21,432 nucleotides of DNA from Bacteroidia bacterium (GCA_025999435.1 BNXH01000030.1:1-21432); one strand, 5' to 3'. Shown: positions 8,665 through 16,693, numbered from the stretch's first letter. Translations and numbers: made by a program. Notes: a model not told the origin generated them from the letters alone.

Positions 8665-10014
8665 TAATAAGTGTCTCACCTTTTCCATCGGTTCATTCAC
8701 AAAGTGATTCCGGTCTTTTATTTTTTCAGGGAAACGAACATGATATTCAAATTCTTCACGGAAATGACGAATTGCCGCCGCTACAGGCCATGCCGCCGCG
8801 TCACCTAACGGACAGATCGTATTTCCTTCTATCTTGCTCTGGATACTCCAAAGTAAATCGATATCCTCTTCGCGCCCGTATCCGGTTTCTATGCGATGAA
8901 GGATTTTGTCCATCCACCCTGTTCCTTCACGACACGGAGAACATTGCCCGCAACTCTCGTGATGATAGAAACGGGAAAAATTCCACGTATTACGTACAAT
9001 ACAAGCCGTATCATTATATACTATAAATCCTCCTGACCCAAGCGATGATCCTGTGACGAATCCTCCGTCCGCAAGTGATTCGTATGTAATCAGCCGGTCT
9101 TCACCATTCGCGGTTTTGAAGATATATCGGGCCGGCAAAATCGGCACCGAACATCCGCCCGGAATACATGCTTTAAGAGGACGGTCGTCCATCATACCTC
9201 CACAGTATTCATCGGAATTGAAAAATTCATCAACGGTTATACCTAATTCTACTTCATATACTCCCGGATTTTTAATATGACCCGAAGCAGACATTAATTT
9301 AGTACCTGTCGATTTACCCAGCCCTATTTTAGCGTATTCCTCTCCACCATTGTTTATAATCCACGATACAGTAGAAATAGACTCTACGTTGTTTACAACC
9401 GTAGGTTCTCCCCACAACCCGCTCACAGCGGGAAACGGTGGTTTGATACGCGGATTACCACGTTTGCCTTCCAACGATTCTATCAAGGCTGTTTCTTCTC
9501 CGCAGATGTATGCTCCCGCGCCGCAATGCACATACAAATCGAGATCATAGCCTGTTCCTAATATATTCTTACCCAGCCATCCGTTGGCATAGGCTTCTTT
9601 AATTGCTTTTTCAAGAATTTTGAATATCCACATGTATTCACCGCGGATATAGATATAAGACAAATTAGCTTCCAGCGCATAACTGGAAACAATAGCGCCT
9701 TCGATGAGCAAATGCGGGATATGATGCATCAGATACCTGTCTTTGAAGGTTCCGGGCTCCGATTCGTCGGCATTTACCACCAAGTGACGGGGCTTACCTG
9801 ATTTCTTATCAATGAAACTCCATTTTAAGCCCATCGGGAAACCAGCCCCTCCACGTCCACGCACGCCTGATGTCTTGACTTGTTCGACAACATCATCGGG
9901 TGTCATAGTTTTAAGGGCTTTTTCTACAGAAGCATAGCCCCCGCTTTTGCGATAAACTTCATATTCCTGAATATTGGGAATATCAATTTTCTCTAATAAT
10001 ATTTTCTTACCCAT
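8641..10014 (-). CDS. nuoF: NADH-quinone oxidoreductase subunit F (NuoF), NADH-binding
   Basis: Flavoprotein that oxidises NADH and passes electrons through FMN to cluster N3. The 457-residue protein has the nucleotide/FMN glycine-rich segment GRGGAGFP (53-60), the AYICGEETAL segment (168-177), and N3 ligands C355, C358, C361 and C401. All key residues are present, so it should be a working NADH dehydrogenase module with NuoE, which ends 9 bp upstream. The last seven residues, QPLANSY, and the stop are encoded by the tandem heptamer array of the F/G junction. The original C-terminus was therefore probably altered by the repeat. Confidence 0.96.
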   Translation of the reverse strand: MGKKILLEKIDIPNIQEYEVYRKSGGYASVEKALKTMTPDDVVEQVKTSGVRGRGGAGFPMGLKWSFIDKKSGKPRHLVVNADESEPGTFKDRYLMHHIPHLLIEGAIVSSYALEANLSYIYIRGEYMWIFKILEKAIKEAYANGWLGKNILGTGYDLDLYVHCGAGAYICGEETALIESLEGKRGNPRIKPPFPAVSGLWGEPTVVNNVESISTVSWIINNGGEEYAKIGLGKSTGTKLMSASGHIKNPGVYEVELGITVDEFFNSDEYCGGMMDDRPLKACIPGGCSVPILPARYIFKTANGEDRLITYESLADGGFVTGSSLGSGGFIVYNDTACIVRNTWNFSRFYHHESCGQCSPCREGTGWMDKILHRIETGYGREEDIDLLWSIQSKIEGNTICPLGDAAAWPVAAAIRHFREEFEYHVRFPEKIKDRNHFVNEPMEKVRHLLQPLANSY

Positions 10015-10023
10015 CGCAAAAAC

Positions 10024-10539
10024 TTAATATAGGTTTACTTTACCCTGTTTACAATCTTCTATCAAAGTGTCTATCTTCTCCTCTGTCAGATTCTCATGGT
10101 AGTTATCTCCAAGTTGAAGCATAGGCCCGTAACCACATGCCCCAAGACATTCTACACCCACCACACTGAACATACCGTCCGATGTAATTTCACCGGGTTT
10201 TACGCCTAATTTCTGACAAGTATAATCCATCAGATTTTCGCCTCCACGCAAGCCACAACAGGCTGTACGGCAAAATTCAAGCATATACTTTGCTACCGGT
10301 TTTTGATTGAACATCGAATAGAATGTTACAACCTCATATACTTCGATGGAAGTAATCTCTAATATTTCAGCGACCTTGTCCATCAGCTCCAGGCTCAGCC
10401 AATTGTCATGGGCATCTTGTACCGCATGCAAAACAGGCAATAATGCCGATTTTTTCTTATCTGCCGGATAATGACTCAATAGTTCGTTGATGCGGGCCAT
10501 CAGTTCATCCGACATATTTATTACTTGTTTATATTCCAT
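10024..10539 (-). CDS. nuoE: NADH-quinone oxidoreductase subunit E (NuoE)
   Basis: Thioredoxin-fold 2Fe-2S subunit carrying cluster N1a beside the FMN site of NuoF. It has 171 residues. Cluster ligands fit C90-x4-C95 and C131-x3-C135, with an extra cysteine at 94 in the segment FCRTACCG. An N-terminal helical part (about 10-75) includes the family segment VYEVVTFYSMF. It starts after the 95-bp repeat-filled E/D gap and lies 9 bp before nuoF, forming the EF block. Its presence separates this operon from the 11-gene complexes without NuoEFG known in some Bacteroides. Confidence 0.95.
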   Translation of the reverse strand: MEYKQVINMSDELMARINELLSHYPADKKKSALLPVLHAVQDAHDNWLSLELMDKVAEILEITSIEVYEVVTFYSMFNQKPVAKYMLEFCRTACCGLRGGENLMDYTCQKLGVKPGEITSDGMFSVVGVECLGACGYGPMLQLGDNYHENLTEEKIDTLIEDCKQGKVNLY

Positions 10540-10542
10540 ATA

Positions 10543-10577
10543 AGCTGTTAGCTGTTAGCCTTTAGCCATTAGCTTTT
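10543..10577. repeat. Tandem heptamers at the nuoD-nuoE junction
   Basis: Five tandem heptamers on the plus strand, AGCTGTT, AGCTGTT, AGCCTTT, AGCCATT and AGCTTTT, begin 3 bp upstream of the nuoE start codon. They belong to the same family as the F/G element. Unlike there, no reverse-complement partner array is seen; a different repeat family follows. Confidence 0.8.
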
Positions 10578-10596
10578 TAGTTGATATATATTATTA

Positions 10597-10636
10597 ATTG
10601 GCACATTATCATATTTTCAAATCGGCATATTAGATT
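10597..10636. repeat. Degenerate tandem octamers abutting the nuoD stop
   Basis: Five 8-bp units on the plus strand, ATTGGCAC, ATTATCAT, ATTTTCAA, ATCGGCAT and ATTAGATT, run up to and 2 nt into the nuoD stop codon (10635-10637). They share an AT(T/C) start and mostly a CA near the end, but are degenerate. This is a third unit type, distinct from the TTAGC heptamers and the AGTTAAC octamers. Confidence 0.55.
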
Positions 10637-11870
10637 ATGCATCTAATTCTCCGGCAATAACATTTATACTTGAAAGCGTAGCCACAGCATCGGAGAATAA
10701 CCCTCCTTTTATCATTTCCGGAAACGCCTGATAGTAAATAAAGCATGGCCTGCGGAAATGAACCCTGAAAGGCGCTCGCGAACCATCAGTAATAAGATAC
10801 ATACCCAATTCTCCGTTTGCACCTTCCACAGCATGATATACCTCAGCTATCGGAACAGGAACTTCGCCCATCACAATCTTAAAGTGCTGGATGAGTTGCT
10901 CCATTTGTGTATAGACTTCTTCTTTAGGTGGAAGATAATAATCAGGCACATCAGCGTGAAAATTCCCTTCAGGCATATTATCCCGTGCCTGACGGATTAT
11001 TTTTAAACTCTCCTTTACCTCTGCCGCACGAACACACCAGCGATCGTAAGTGTCGCCCGATTGTCCGACAGGTACGATAAAGTCAAAATCTTCATAAGAG
11101 CTATATGGTTGCGCTACACGCACATCGTAATCGACACCCGTAGCTCTCAGGTTAGGACCTGTAAATCCATAATTGATCGCCTTTTCGGCAGAAATGGCTC
11201 CGACCCCGATAAGACGATCCATGAAAATACGATTACGCTTGAACAGGCTTTCGAGCTGATCCCAAGCCTTAGGGAATCCTTCTAGAAATTCATCAAGTTT
11301 ATCCCAAGCAGCTTTACTCCAATCACGTTCGAACCCGCCTATACGTCCCATATTGGTAGTCAGTCGGGCTCCGCAAATTTCTTCGTATATCTCGTAAGCT
11401 AATTCACGGTATTTCATTACATATAAAAACGGCGTATATGCACCAAGGTCTACGCCCAATATACCATTACATATCAAATGGTCGGTTATACGCGCCAGTT
11501 CCATGACAATAACACGCATATATTGAGCCCTCTTCGGCACTTCTACTCCAAGAGCCTTTTCCACAGTCATCCACCACGCCATATTGTTTATAGGCGCGGA
11601 ACAATAGTTAAGACGGTCTGTCAGGGTAGTAATCTGATAGAAAGTCCTGTGTTCTGCTATTTTTTCAAAGGCACGATGAATGTAGCCGATAGTGGTATCT
11701 GCATCTAAGATGCGTTCGCCATCCATCAGCAATATATTTTGAAATACACCGTGAGTAGAAGGATGCGTAGGCCCAAAGTTCAATACACTAAGCTCACGGC
11801 CGTCTTCAAAGGTCTGTTCCCTCACCATTTTCGCAAAGCGATGTTCCGGATTTATGGTTTGTTCTAACAT
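10635..11870 (-). CDS. nuoD: NADH-quinone oxidoreductase subunit D (NuoD)
   Basis: 49-kDa-type subunit, related to NiFe hydrogenase large subunits, that forms the quinone-reducing site with NuoB. The 411-residue protein has the N-terminal NFGPTHPSTHG segment with H36 and H40, and Y89 in RLNYCSAP, the histidine/tyrosine set that contacts the quinone head group in characterised enzymes. The C-terminal DAVATLSSINVIAGELDA sequence is typical. It is separate from nuoC (14-bp gap), unlike fused NuoCD proteins of several gut Bacteroidales. It is the last gene of the ABCD block, before the repeat-filled junction. Confidence 0.96.
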   Translation of the reverse strand: MLEQTINPEHRFAKMVREQTFEDGRELSVLNFGPTHPSTHGVFQNILLMDGERILDADTTIGYIHRAFEKIAEHRTFYQITTLTDRLNYCSAPINNMAWWMTVEKALGVEVPKRAQYMRVIVMELARITDHLICNGILGVDLGAYTPFLYVMKYRELAYEIYEEICGARLTTNMGRIGGFERDWSKAAWDKLDEFLEGFPKAWDQLESLFKRNRIFMDRLIGVGAISAEKAINYGFTGPNLRATGVDYDVRVAQPYSSYEDFDFIVPVGQSGDTYDRWCVRAAEVKESLKIIRQARDNMPEGNFHADVPDYYLPPKEEVYTQMEQLIQHFKIVMGEVPVPIAEVYHAVEGANGELGMYLITDGSRAPFRVHFRRPCFIYYQAFPEMIKGGLFSDAVATLSSINVIAGELDA

Positions 11871-11884
11871 TTCCCTCCTTTGCT

Positions 11885-12415
11885 TTATTGTGGTTCGTAA
11901 TTATTAGGTGTTCTACCAAAGAAACGGTCATCCTTATCGGTACGTCCGGCATCTTCCAACGGGTGATCTTTCCGCATCGGAAAAGACACCATGCCTTCAT
12001 CATTGAGAATACGCTTCTGATTGGGATGCCCGACAAAGTTTATACCATAAAAGTCGTATGTTTCGCGTTCCATCCAGTTAGCGGCGGCAAAAACCTCAAC
12101 GACAGAATCGACTTCAGGAGCCTCTCCGTTTAAAAACGTTTTGACACGCACCCGTACATTATCGATCCAGTTATGCAACAAGTACACAACCGCGAATTGA
12201 GCGTCTTTCGCATTATCGGGATAATGCACACCACATAGGTCTGTCAAGAAATTGAAACGCAGAGCTTCATCATCCTTCATAAAACGAATAACATCCTTTA
12301 TGACAGAAGGTGAAACCTCAAACGTGAGAATATCCTGTTCCATTCTGAAACTGAATGCCTCGGAATCAAATTTCTCTATGATTTTATTTTGAATTTCTGT
12401 TATTTCAAGTGCCAT
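11885..12415 (-). CDS. nuoC: NADH-quinone oxidoreductase subunit C (NuoC)
   Basis: 30-kDa-type peripheral subunit that packs against NuoD and has no cofactor. It has 176 residues. The family signature is visible at about 116-153: ERETYDFYGINFVGHP followed by a variable stretch and FPMRKDHPLE. The start is 3 bp after the nuoB stop. Length fits an unfused NuoC. Confidence 0.95.
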   Translation of the reverse strand: MALEITEIQNKIIEKFDSEAFSFRMEQDILTFEVSPSVIKDVIRFMKDDEALRFNFLTDLCGVHYPDNAKDAQFAVVYLLHNWIDNVRVRVKTFLNGEAPEVDSVVEVFAAANWMERETYDFYGINFVGHPNQKRILNDEGMVSFPMRKDHPLEDAGRTDKDDRFFGRTPNNYEPQ

Positions 12416-12418
12416 TCC

Positions 12419-12970
12419 TTATTCAAATTTATATGAATCAAGCAATTCCTGATATCTTTCGGAACCTCTACGACGCACAGATTCATGTTTTACCAGTTCT
12501 TGTAGTTGCATCACGCCATCCAAAATCTGCTCCGGGCGAGGCGGACATCCCGGCACATATACATCTACCGGAATTACTTTATCGATCCCCTGTAATACCG
12601 AATATGTATCGAATATTCCACCCGACGAAGCACAGGCTCCCACAGCTACCACCCATTTAGGTTCTGCCATTTGTTCATAAACATGACGAAGGATAGGCGC
12701 CATTTTTTTTGAAATAGTACCCATCACTAGCAGCATATCAGCCTGACGCGGAGAGAAGCTATTACGCTCGGCTCCGAAACGTCCCATATCATAAGTAGAT
12801 GCCATAGTGGCCATAAATTCAATTCCGCAACAGGATGTTGCAAACGGTAATGGCCAAAGAGAATTGGCCCGGGCCAATCCTACGACATAATCGAATTTTG
12901 TAGCAAAAAATCCATGCCCTGTATATCCGTCAGGAGCAGGTACTACATTTATATTAGAAGATTTGCTCAT
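12419..12970 (-). CDS. nuoB: NADH-quinone oxidoreductase subunit B (NuoB)
   Basis: Carries the last iron-sulfur cluster, N2, that reduces quinone. The 183-residue protein has the tandem cysteines C47-C48 in ATSCCGIEF, then C113 in GACASSGG and C142 in [10 protein letters not shown], which together ligate N2. The conserved [11 protein letters not shown] segment is present. It begins 12 bp after the nuoA stop and ends 3 bp before nuoC. Length and motifs are normal. Confidence 0.97.
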   Translation of the reverse strand: MSKSSNINVVPAPDGYTGHGFFATKFDYVVGLARANSLWPLPFATSCCGIEFMATMASTYDMGRFGAERNSFSPRQADMLLVMGTISKKMAPILRHVYEQMAEPKWVVAVGACASSGGIFDTYSVLQGIDKVIPVDVYVPGCPPRPEQILDGVMQLQELVKHESVRRRGSERYQELLDSYKFE

Positions 12971-12982
12971 AATTTTATATCT

Positions 12983-13372
12983 TTATTTTTCCCAATCCAG
13001 AGCTTTTCGCTTCACTATATATAGATAGCCTACAAGTAGAAGAACAATAAAGCCTCCCATTTTTAACAAGCCATCCCACCCAATAGTTTTGAAATTAATA
13101 GCCCAAGGGTACATAAAGACAATTTCTATATCGAAAAGAACAAACAAAATAGCTATTAAGAAATATTTTACCGGAAAAGGCGACCTGGCATTTCCTATCG
13201 GGTCAAGGCCACATTCAAAATTTGCTTCTTTTCGTGAGCTTCTGTGTTTCGGACCCAGAGCCTTCGATACAAATACTGTAGCAAAAACAAATATCGCGCA
13301 AAAAGCAATTTGCATTAATATGGGCAGAAAATCATATAGACTGGAGTTCATAAAAGGCTTTTTAACATACAT
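12983..13372 (-). CDS. nuoA: NADH-quinone oxidoreductase subunit A (NuoA)
   Basis: Small membrane subunit at the arm junction, three helices, 129 residues from the first ATG. Conserved features are NFECGLDP (51-58) in the loop over the quinone channel and membrane acids D81 and E83 in VLFDIEIVFMYPWA. A second ATG at 13351 (MNSSLYDFL, 122 residues) is an alternative start. The candidate -7 box ends only 15 nt before the first ATG, leaving a very short leader, which slightly favours the internal one. First gene of the operon. Confidence 0.92.
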   Translation of the reverse strand: MYVKKPFMNSSLYDFLPILMQIAFCAIFVFATVFVSKALGPKHRSSRKEANFECGLDPIGNARSPFPVKYFLIAILFVLFDIEIVFMYPWAINFKTIGWDGLLKMGGFIVLLLVGYLYIVKRKALDWEK

Positions 13373-13386
13373 TATTTCGTTACTTA

Positions 13387-13394
13387 CAAAAGTA
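13387..13394 (-). promoter_or_regulatory. Candidate -7 box of the nuo operon promoter
   Basis: Minus-strand TACTTTTG is a perfect match to the Bacteroidota -7 consensus TAnnTTTG, just upstream of nuoA. The -33 region is a T-rich stretch without a clean TTG at the usual 19-bp spacing, so this is a moderate call. Confidence 0.45.
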
Positions 13395-13492
13395 CTTTTT
13401 TATTGGCAAATAAAAATAAAATGGCTCATATATTTTATCGATAATATACTGAAAAATCCGCATCAATACAAAAAAGTAGCGTTTTGTTCACT

Positions 13493-13508
13493 CTAGTTTG
13501 CAAACTAG
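13493..13508. promoter_or_regulatory. Perfect 16-bp palindrome upstream of the nuo operon
   Basis: CTAGTTTGCAAACTAG reads the same on both strands. It is about 100 bp upstream of the candidate nuo -7 box. The length and uninterrupted symmetry suit a dimeric regulator site, but no regulator family can be assigned from sequence alone. Confidence 0.4.
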
Positions 13509-13510
13509 CT

Positions 13511-13539
13511 AAAAAGTGTGTGTATGGCGACACACATTT
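13511..13539 (-). terminator. Hairpin with T-run, possible trmD terminator
   Basis: On the minus strand ATGTGTGT pairs with ACACACAC around a 6-nt loop (CGCCAT), with flanking A-T pairs, followed by TTTTT. It lies about 160 bp past the trmD stop and before the nuo promoter, so it may insulate the two units. The stem is short and its T-run interrupted soon after. Confidence 0.45.
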
Positions 13540-13699
13540 ATTTAAAAGCGTTAGTTATAAATTTTATTTATGAGTTTCTTATTCAATATTTGAAGCTATT
13601 AACATTTAAACTCCGGCTATAAGCAGGTTCCCAACAGAAATGTTAATTAATGTTTTTGAAGCGGGTTATTAGATAAACTTGCCCTTATTACTTCTTTTT

Positions 13700-14383
13700 T
13701 TATTCTTCTTTATCCAATAAATCAGGACGCAGGCGTTCGGTTCGTTCCATGGCCTGTTGTAATTTCCATTCATCGATTTTGGCCTGATGTCCTGACAGAA
13801 GTATTTCAGGTACTTCCCAGCCTTTATATTCCGCCGGACGTGTATAAACCGGTGGCGCCAGCAAGTTATCCTGAAAAGAATCGGAAAGGGCCGATTGTTC
13901 ATCTCCTATCGCTCCCGGTATCAGGCGAACAATGGCATCCGCCATCACAGCAGCAGCAAGTTCACCGCCTGTCAGCACATAATCACCGATAGATATTTCG
14001 CGAGTTATAAGATGCTCTCTTACCCGGTAATCAATGCCTTTATAGTGTCCGCAAAGGATTATTATATTTTCATACGAAGACATCACATTGGCTATCTTCT
14101 GGTTGAAAACTTCTCCATCGGGTGATGTATAGATGACTTCATCATAATTCCGCTGTTTCTTTAATGCCGAAATAACATTGTCTATTGGCTCCACTTGCAA
14201 TACCATGCCTGCTTCTCCACCAAAAGGATAATCATCGACACGCCGATGTCTATTCGTTGTATAATCCCTGAGATTATGAACATGTATTTCGACCAGTTTT
14301 TTGTCTTGTGCCCGTTTCAGAATAGAACAGTCTATCAGTCCGGTAAACATCTCCGGCAGAACACTTATAATATCTATACGCAT
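13700..14383 (-). CDS. trmD: tRNA (guanine-N1)-methyltransferase TrmD
   Basis: Transfers methyl from S-adenosylmethionine to N1 of guanosine 37 in tRNAs with a G at position 36, preventing +1 frameshifts; cytoplasmic and usually essential. The 227-residue protein shows the trefoil-knot SAM site: YTSPDG (85-90), [13 protein letters not shown] (111-123) and [13 protein letters not shown] (131-143). D168 in SDSFQDNLL matches the family's catalytic aspartate, followed by the PPVYTRP and SGHQAKI segments. It stands alone with its own promoter rather than in the rpsP-rimM-trmD-rplS cluster of many bacteria. Length is normal. Confidence 0.96.
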   Translation of the reverse strand: MRIDIISVLPEMFTGLIDCSILKRAQDKKLVEIHVHNLRDYTTNRHRRVDDYPFGGEAGMVLQVEPIDNVISALKKQRNYDEVIYTSPDGEVFNQKIANVMSSYENIIILCGHYKGIDYRVREHLITREISIGDYVLTGGELAAAVMADAIVRLIPGAIGDEQSALSDSFQDNLLAPPVYTRPAEYKGWEVPEILLSGHQAKIDEWKLQQAMERTERLRPDLLDKEE

Positions 14384-14402
14384 AAATACTTATTTATGGA
14401 TG

Positions 14403-14432
14403 CAAAGGTAAATAAAATAGAGTATTTCCAAA
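14403..14432 (-). promoter_or_regulatory. trmD promoter
   Basis: Minus-strand TTTG (14429-14432), an 18-bp spacer, then TACCTTTG (14403-14410), an excellent fit to the Bacteroidota primary-sigma consensus. The -7 box ends 19 nt before the trmD ATG. Confidence 0.72.
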
Positions 14433-14446
14433 TAACATATTACTAC

Positions 14447-14476
14447 TTGCACAATAGTATTAAATGATTATTTTCG
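14447..14476 (+). promoter_or_regulatory. Promoter of the M48-type protease gene
   Basis: TTG (14447-14449), a 19-bp spacer, then TATTTTCG (14469-14476), which matches TAnnTTTG at all but one base. The ATG follows 21 nt later. It is back-to-back with the trmD promoter in the same 114-bp gap. Confidence 0.55.
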
Positions 14477-14497
14477 TAAAATATTAAAACTAACATT

Positions 14498-16537
14498 ATG
14501 AATATCCGGCCTTCTTCTAACTTTAGAAAAATGGTGATTAATGCTATCTTTGCCATTATTGCCTTTATACTCGTTTATCTTATTCTACTAATTTTAGGAA
14601 TAGCCCTGACAGCTTTATGTATTTACGGAGGAGTCGCTCTGGTAATTGCAGCGCCTAAATTCATAACAATCGCGATAGGGATAGGATTAGCAAGTTTGGG
14701 TATTATCATCTTTATTTTCCTAGTCAAGTTCTTATTTAAAGAACACGAAATAGATAAAAGTCATTTAACGGAAGTTCACAGGAAAGGATATCCGGAATTA
14801 TTCAATTTTATAGAAGAAATAGCCGTAGAAGCTAAAATAAAATTTCCGAAAAAAATCTATCTATCCAGAGATGTAAACGCGGCTGTTTTTTACAATTCAA
14901 GTTTCTGGAGTATGTTCTTCCCTATTCGCAAGAATTTGCAGATAGGGTTAGGATTGGTAAATACCGTAACAGAACAGGAACTAAAAGCAATAATAGCTCA
15001 CGAATTCGGCCATTTCTCTCAACGTAGCATGAGCGTCGGCAGCTATGTATATAACGTGAATGAAGTTATCTTCAACATGTTGTACGACAATGACTCTTTC
15101 GACCAAAGTATACAGGCTTGGGCCAATATTTCCGGCTATTTTTCCATATTTGTCATTATTGCTGTCAAGATAATACAAGGGATTCAGTGGATCCTGCGAA
15201 AGATGTATAGCCTTGTCAATATCAGATATATGGCATTATCCCGTGAGATGGAATTCCACGCCGACGAAGTCGCTGCCAATATCACAGGAAGTAAACCATT
15301 AATAGATTCTCTGTTAAGATTGGAATTATCGCAACTAGCATATAACTCAACCCTGAACTTTTACGAAAACAAATCAGAGAATAACATAATCAGTAAAAAT
15401 ATATATAAAGACCAATTGTTTACATTAGAAATTTTAGCGAAAGAAAATAATATACCATTAAAAAACAGACTACCGCTAGTTACTGTTTTAGATATTAATA
15501 AATATAACCGTTCGAAAATAAAGATTGAGAACCGATGGGCTTCTCACCCAAGTACAGAAGAAAGAGTCAACGCGTTGCTTAAGCTCAACATCGTAAAAAG
15601 TGAGAACAGGGAAAATCTAGCTATAACGTTACTTCCCGACAAGGAGAAACTGGAAGAAGAACTTACGAAACTGATCTTTTACTATTCTACTTTCCGCAAA
15701 GAAACGGTCGTTATGGAAAATGATGAATTCCAAAAAGGCTTCATGGAAAACATTGTTGCTAACCAATTTCCCAAAGAGTATAATACCTATTATGACAGCA
15801 AAAATCCTATTCCTTTCGACCCTGATAGTATAATGATTCCTGACCAAACGGAAACATTAGAAGACCTTTTCGGCAAAGAGAAAGTAAACTGGGCTTATAA
15901 TTATATTACCCTCGAGAGTGATAAGAATATGCTGAATGCCATTAGTAGAAAAGAAATAAGGGTAAAAACCTTTGAATATGAAGGGTATAAATATAAAGCG
16001 GAACAGGCTGATGATATAATAACGAAAATAGACCGAGAACTAGAAAACTCGAAGAAGCAGATAGCAGAAAATGACATAAATATCTATAGATTTTTTTACA
16101 ACCAGGCCCTAAAAAAAGGATGCAATAACGAATTAAAGAATAAATACCGGTCATTCTTTAGTCAGAATATAATCCTCGATGAAAGAATCATTATTTACAA
16201 TGGATTTGTAGATATAGCCAACCGATTGAGTATAGCTACACAACCAAATCAAATAAAGAGTATCTTCATTGAGATCGCACACTCGGGTATAGAACTAAAA
16301 AGTGAAATAAAAAACATTACAGAGAATCCGCTCCTGGAGAAAGAAATAACGGAACCTATCAAAAATAATTTCAACGAATACTTAGCCAAAGAATGGAGCT
16401 ATTCTGCCAATGACACATTAAATAATGAATATCTAAACACCTTGTTCGCTGCTGTAAATGATTTCCGGCTTATAACCTCAAGAGAATATTTCCTTATAAA
16501 GCAAGATCTATTGAATTATCAGATCAGCTTGCTATAA
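14498..16537 (+). CDS. Membrane-anchored M48-family metalloprotease with long C-terminal region
   Basis: Zinc metallopeptidase of the Ste24/HtpX superfamily, probably in the cytoplasmic membrane and acting in protein quality control; the substrate is unknown. The 679-residue product has N-terminal helices (about 12-35 and 42-80), then a peptidase domain with HEFGH (H168, E169, H172), a further hydrophobic stretch (213-231), and the third-ligand motif SREMEFHAD (E252, D256). Family members often stop near 300-400 residues. Here about 280 further residues (about 400-679) are charged, helix-rich and not recognised by me. It has its own promoter, divergent from trmD, and converges on the dehydrogenase gene across a palindromic repeat. 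Confidence 0.85.
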   Translation: MNIRPSSNFRKMVINAIFAIIAFILVYLILLILGIALTALCIYGGVALVIAAPKFITIAIGIGLASLGIIIFIFLVKFLFKEHEIDKSHLTEVHRKGYPELFNFIEEIAVEAKIKFPKKIYLSRDVNAAVFYNSSFWSMFFPIRKNLQIGLGLVNTVTEQELKAIIAHEFGHFSQRSMSVGSYVYNVNEVIFNMLYDNDSFDQSIQAWANISGYFSIFVIIAVKIIQGIQWILRKMYSLVNIRYMALSREMEFHADEVAANITGSKPLIDSLLRLELSQLAYNSTLNFYENKSENNIISKNIYKDQLFTLEILAKENNIPLKNRLPLVTVLDINKYNRSKIKIENRWASHPSTEERVNALLKLNIVKSENRENLAITLLPDKEKLEEELTKLIFYYSTFRKETVVMENDEFQKGFMENIVANQFPKEYNTYYDSKNPIPFDPDSIMIPDQTETLEDLFGKEKVNWAYNYITLESDKNMLNAISRKEIRVKTFEYEGYKYKAEQADDIITKIDRELENSKKQIAENDINIYRFFYNQALKKGCNNELKNKYRSFFSQNIILDERIIIYNGFVDIANRLSIATQPNQIKSIFIEIAHSGIELKSEIKNITENPLLEKEITEPIKNNFNEYLAKEWSYSANDTLNNEYLNTLFAAVNDFRLITSREYFLIKQDLLNYQISLL

Positions 16538-16542
16538 AATAC

Positions 16543-16679
16543 AAAAAGGGCGTGTCAAAAGTCTCAATCGTCATTGCGAGCCTTTAGGTGAAGCAATCCA
16601 TGTATTGTTATCAATAGATTGTTTCGGCCGTCGCCCTTGCAATTACGGAGAAAATAACCTTTTGACACACCCTCTTTTT
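16543..16679. repeat. Composite palindromic element between convergent genes (MITE-like or terminator)
   Basis: The outer arms, 16543-16561 and 16659-16679, pair over 17 of 19 positions (core GTGTCAAAAG / CTTTTGACAC flanked by GGG/CCC and A/T runs). A nested inner pair is CGTCATTGCGAG (16569-16580) with CTTGCAATTACG (16636-16647), then AAGCAATC (16591-16598) with GATTGTTT (16617-16624). The inner motif resembles dispersed CGTCATTGCGAG palindromes known from many bacterial genomes. The whole folds as one long hairpin ending in T-runs on both strands, so it can serve as a bidirectional terminator. No transposase is present. Confidence 0.75.
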
Positions 16680-16693
16680 ATATTTGGAATATG

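Larger units (their letters stand above)
13395..13699. other. AT-rich spacer between trmD and the nuo promoter
   Basis: Together with the nuoA leader this is a gap of about 327 bp without a gene. It holds a 16-bp perfect palindrome (13493-13508) and a hairpin (13514-13539), described separately. I see no supportable open reading frame, tRNA or known riboswitch. The stretch 13545-13699 shows nothing I recognise. Confidence 0.5.

Noticed and set aside
8616..9026. Plus-strand frame of 136 codons opposite nuoF
   Set aside because: It lies antisense to a clearly functional nuoF and its protein has no recognisable features. The same holds for the other antisense frames across the nuo genes.
5757..10636. 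CRISPR array
   Set aside because: Units are 7-8 bp, degenerate and without spacers; no cas genes are nearby.
11806..12036. Minus-strand frame of 76 codons across the nuoC-nuoD junction
   Set aside because: It overlaps the ends of nuoC and nuoD in another frame and has no family features; a shadow frame.
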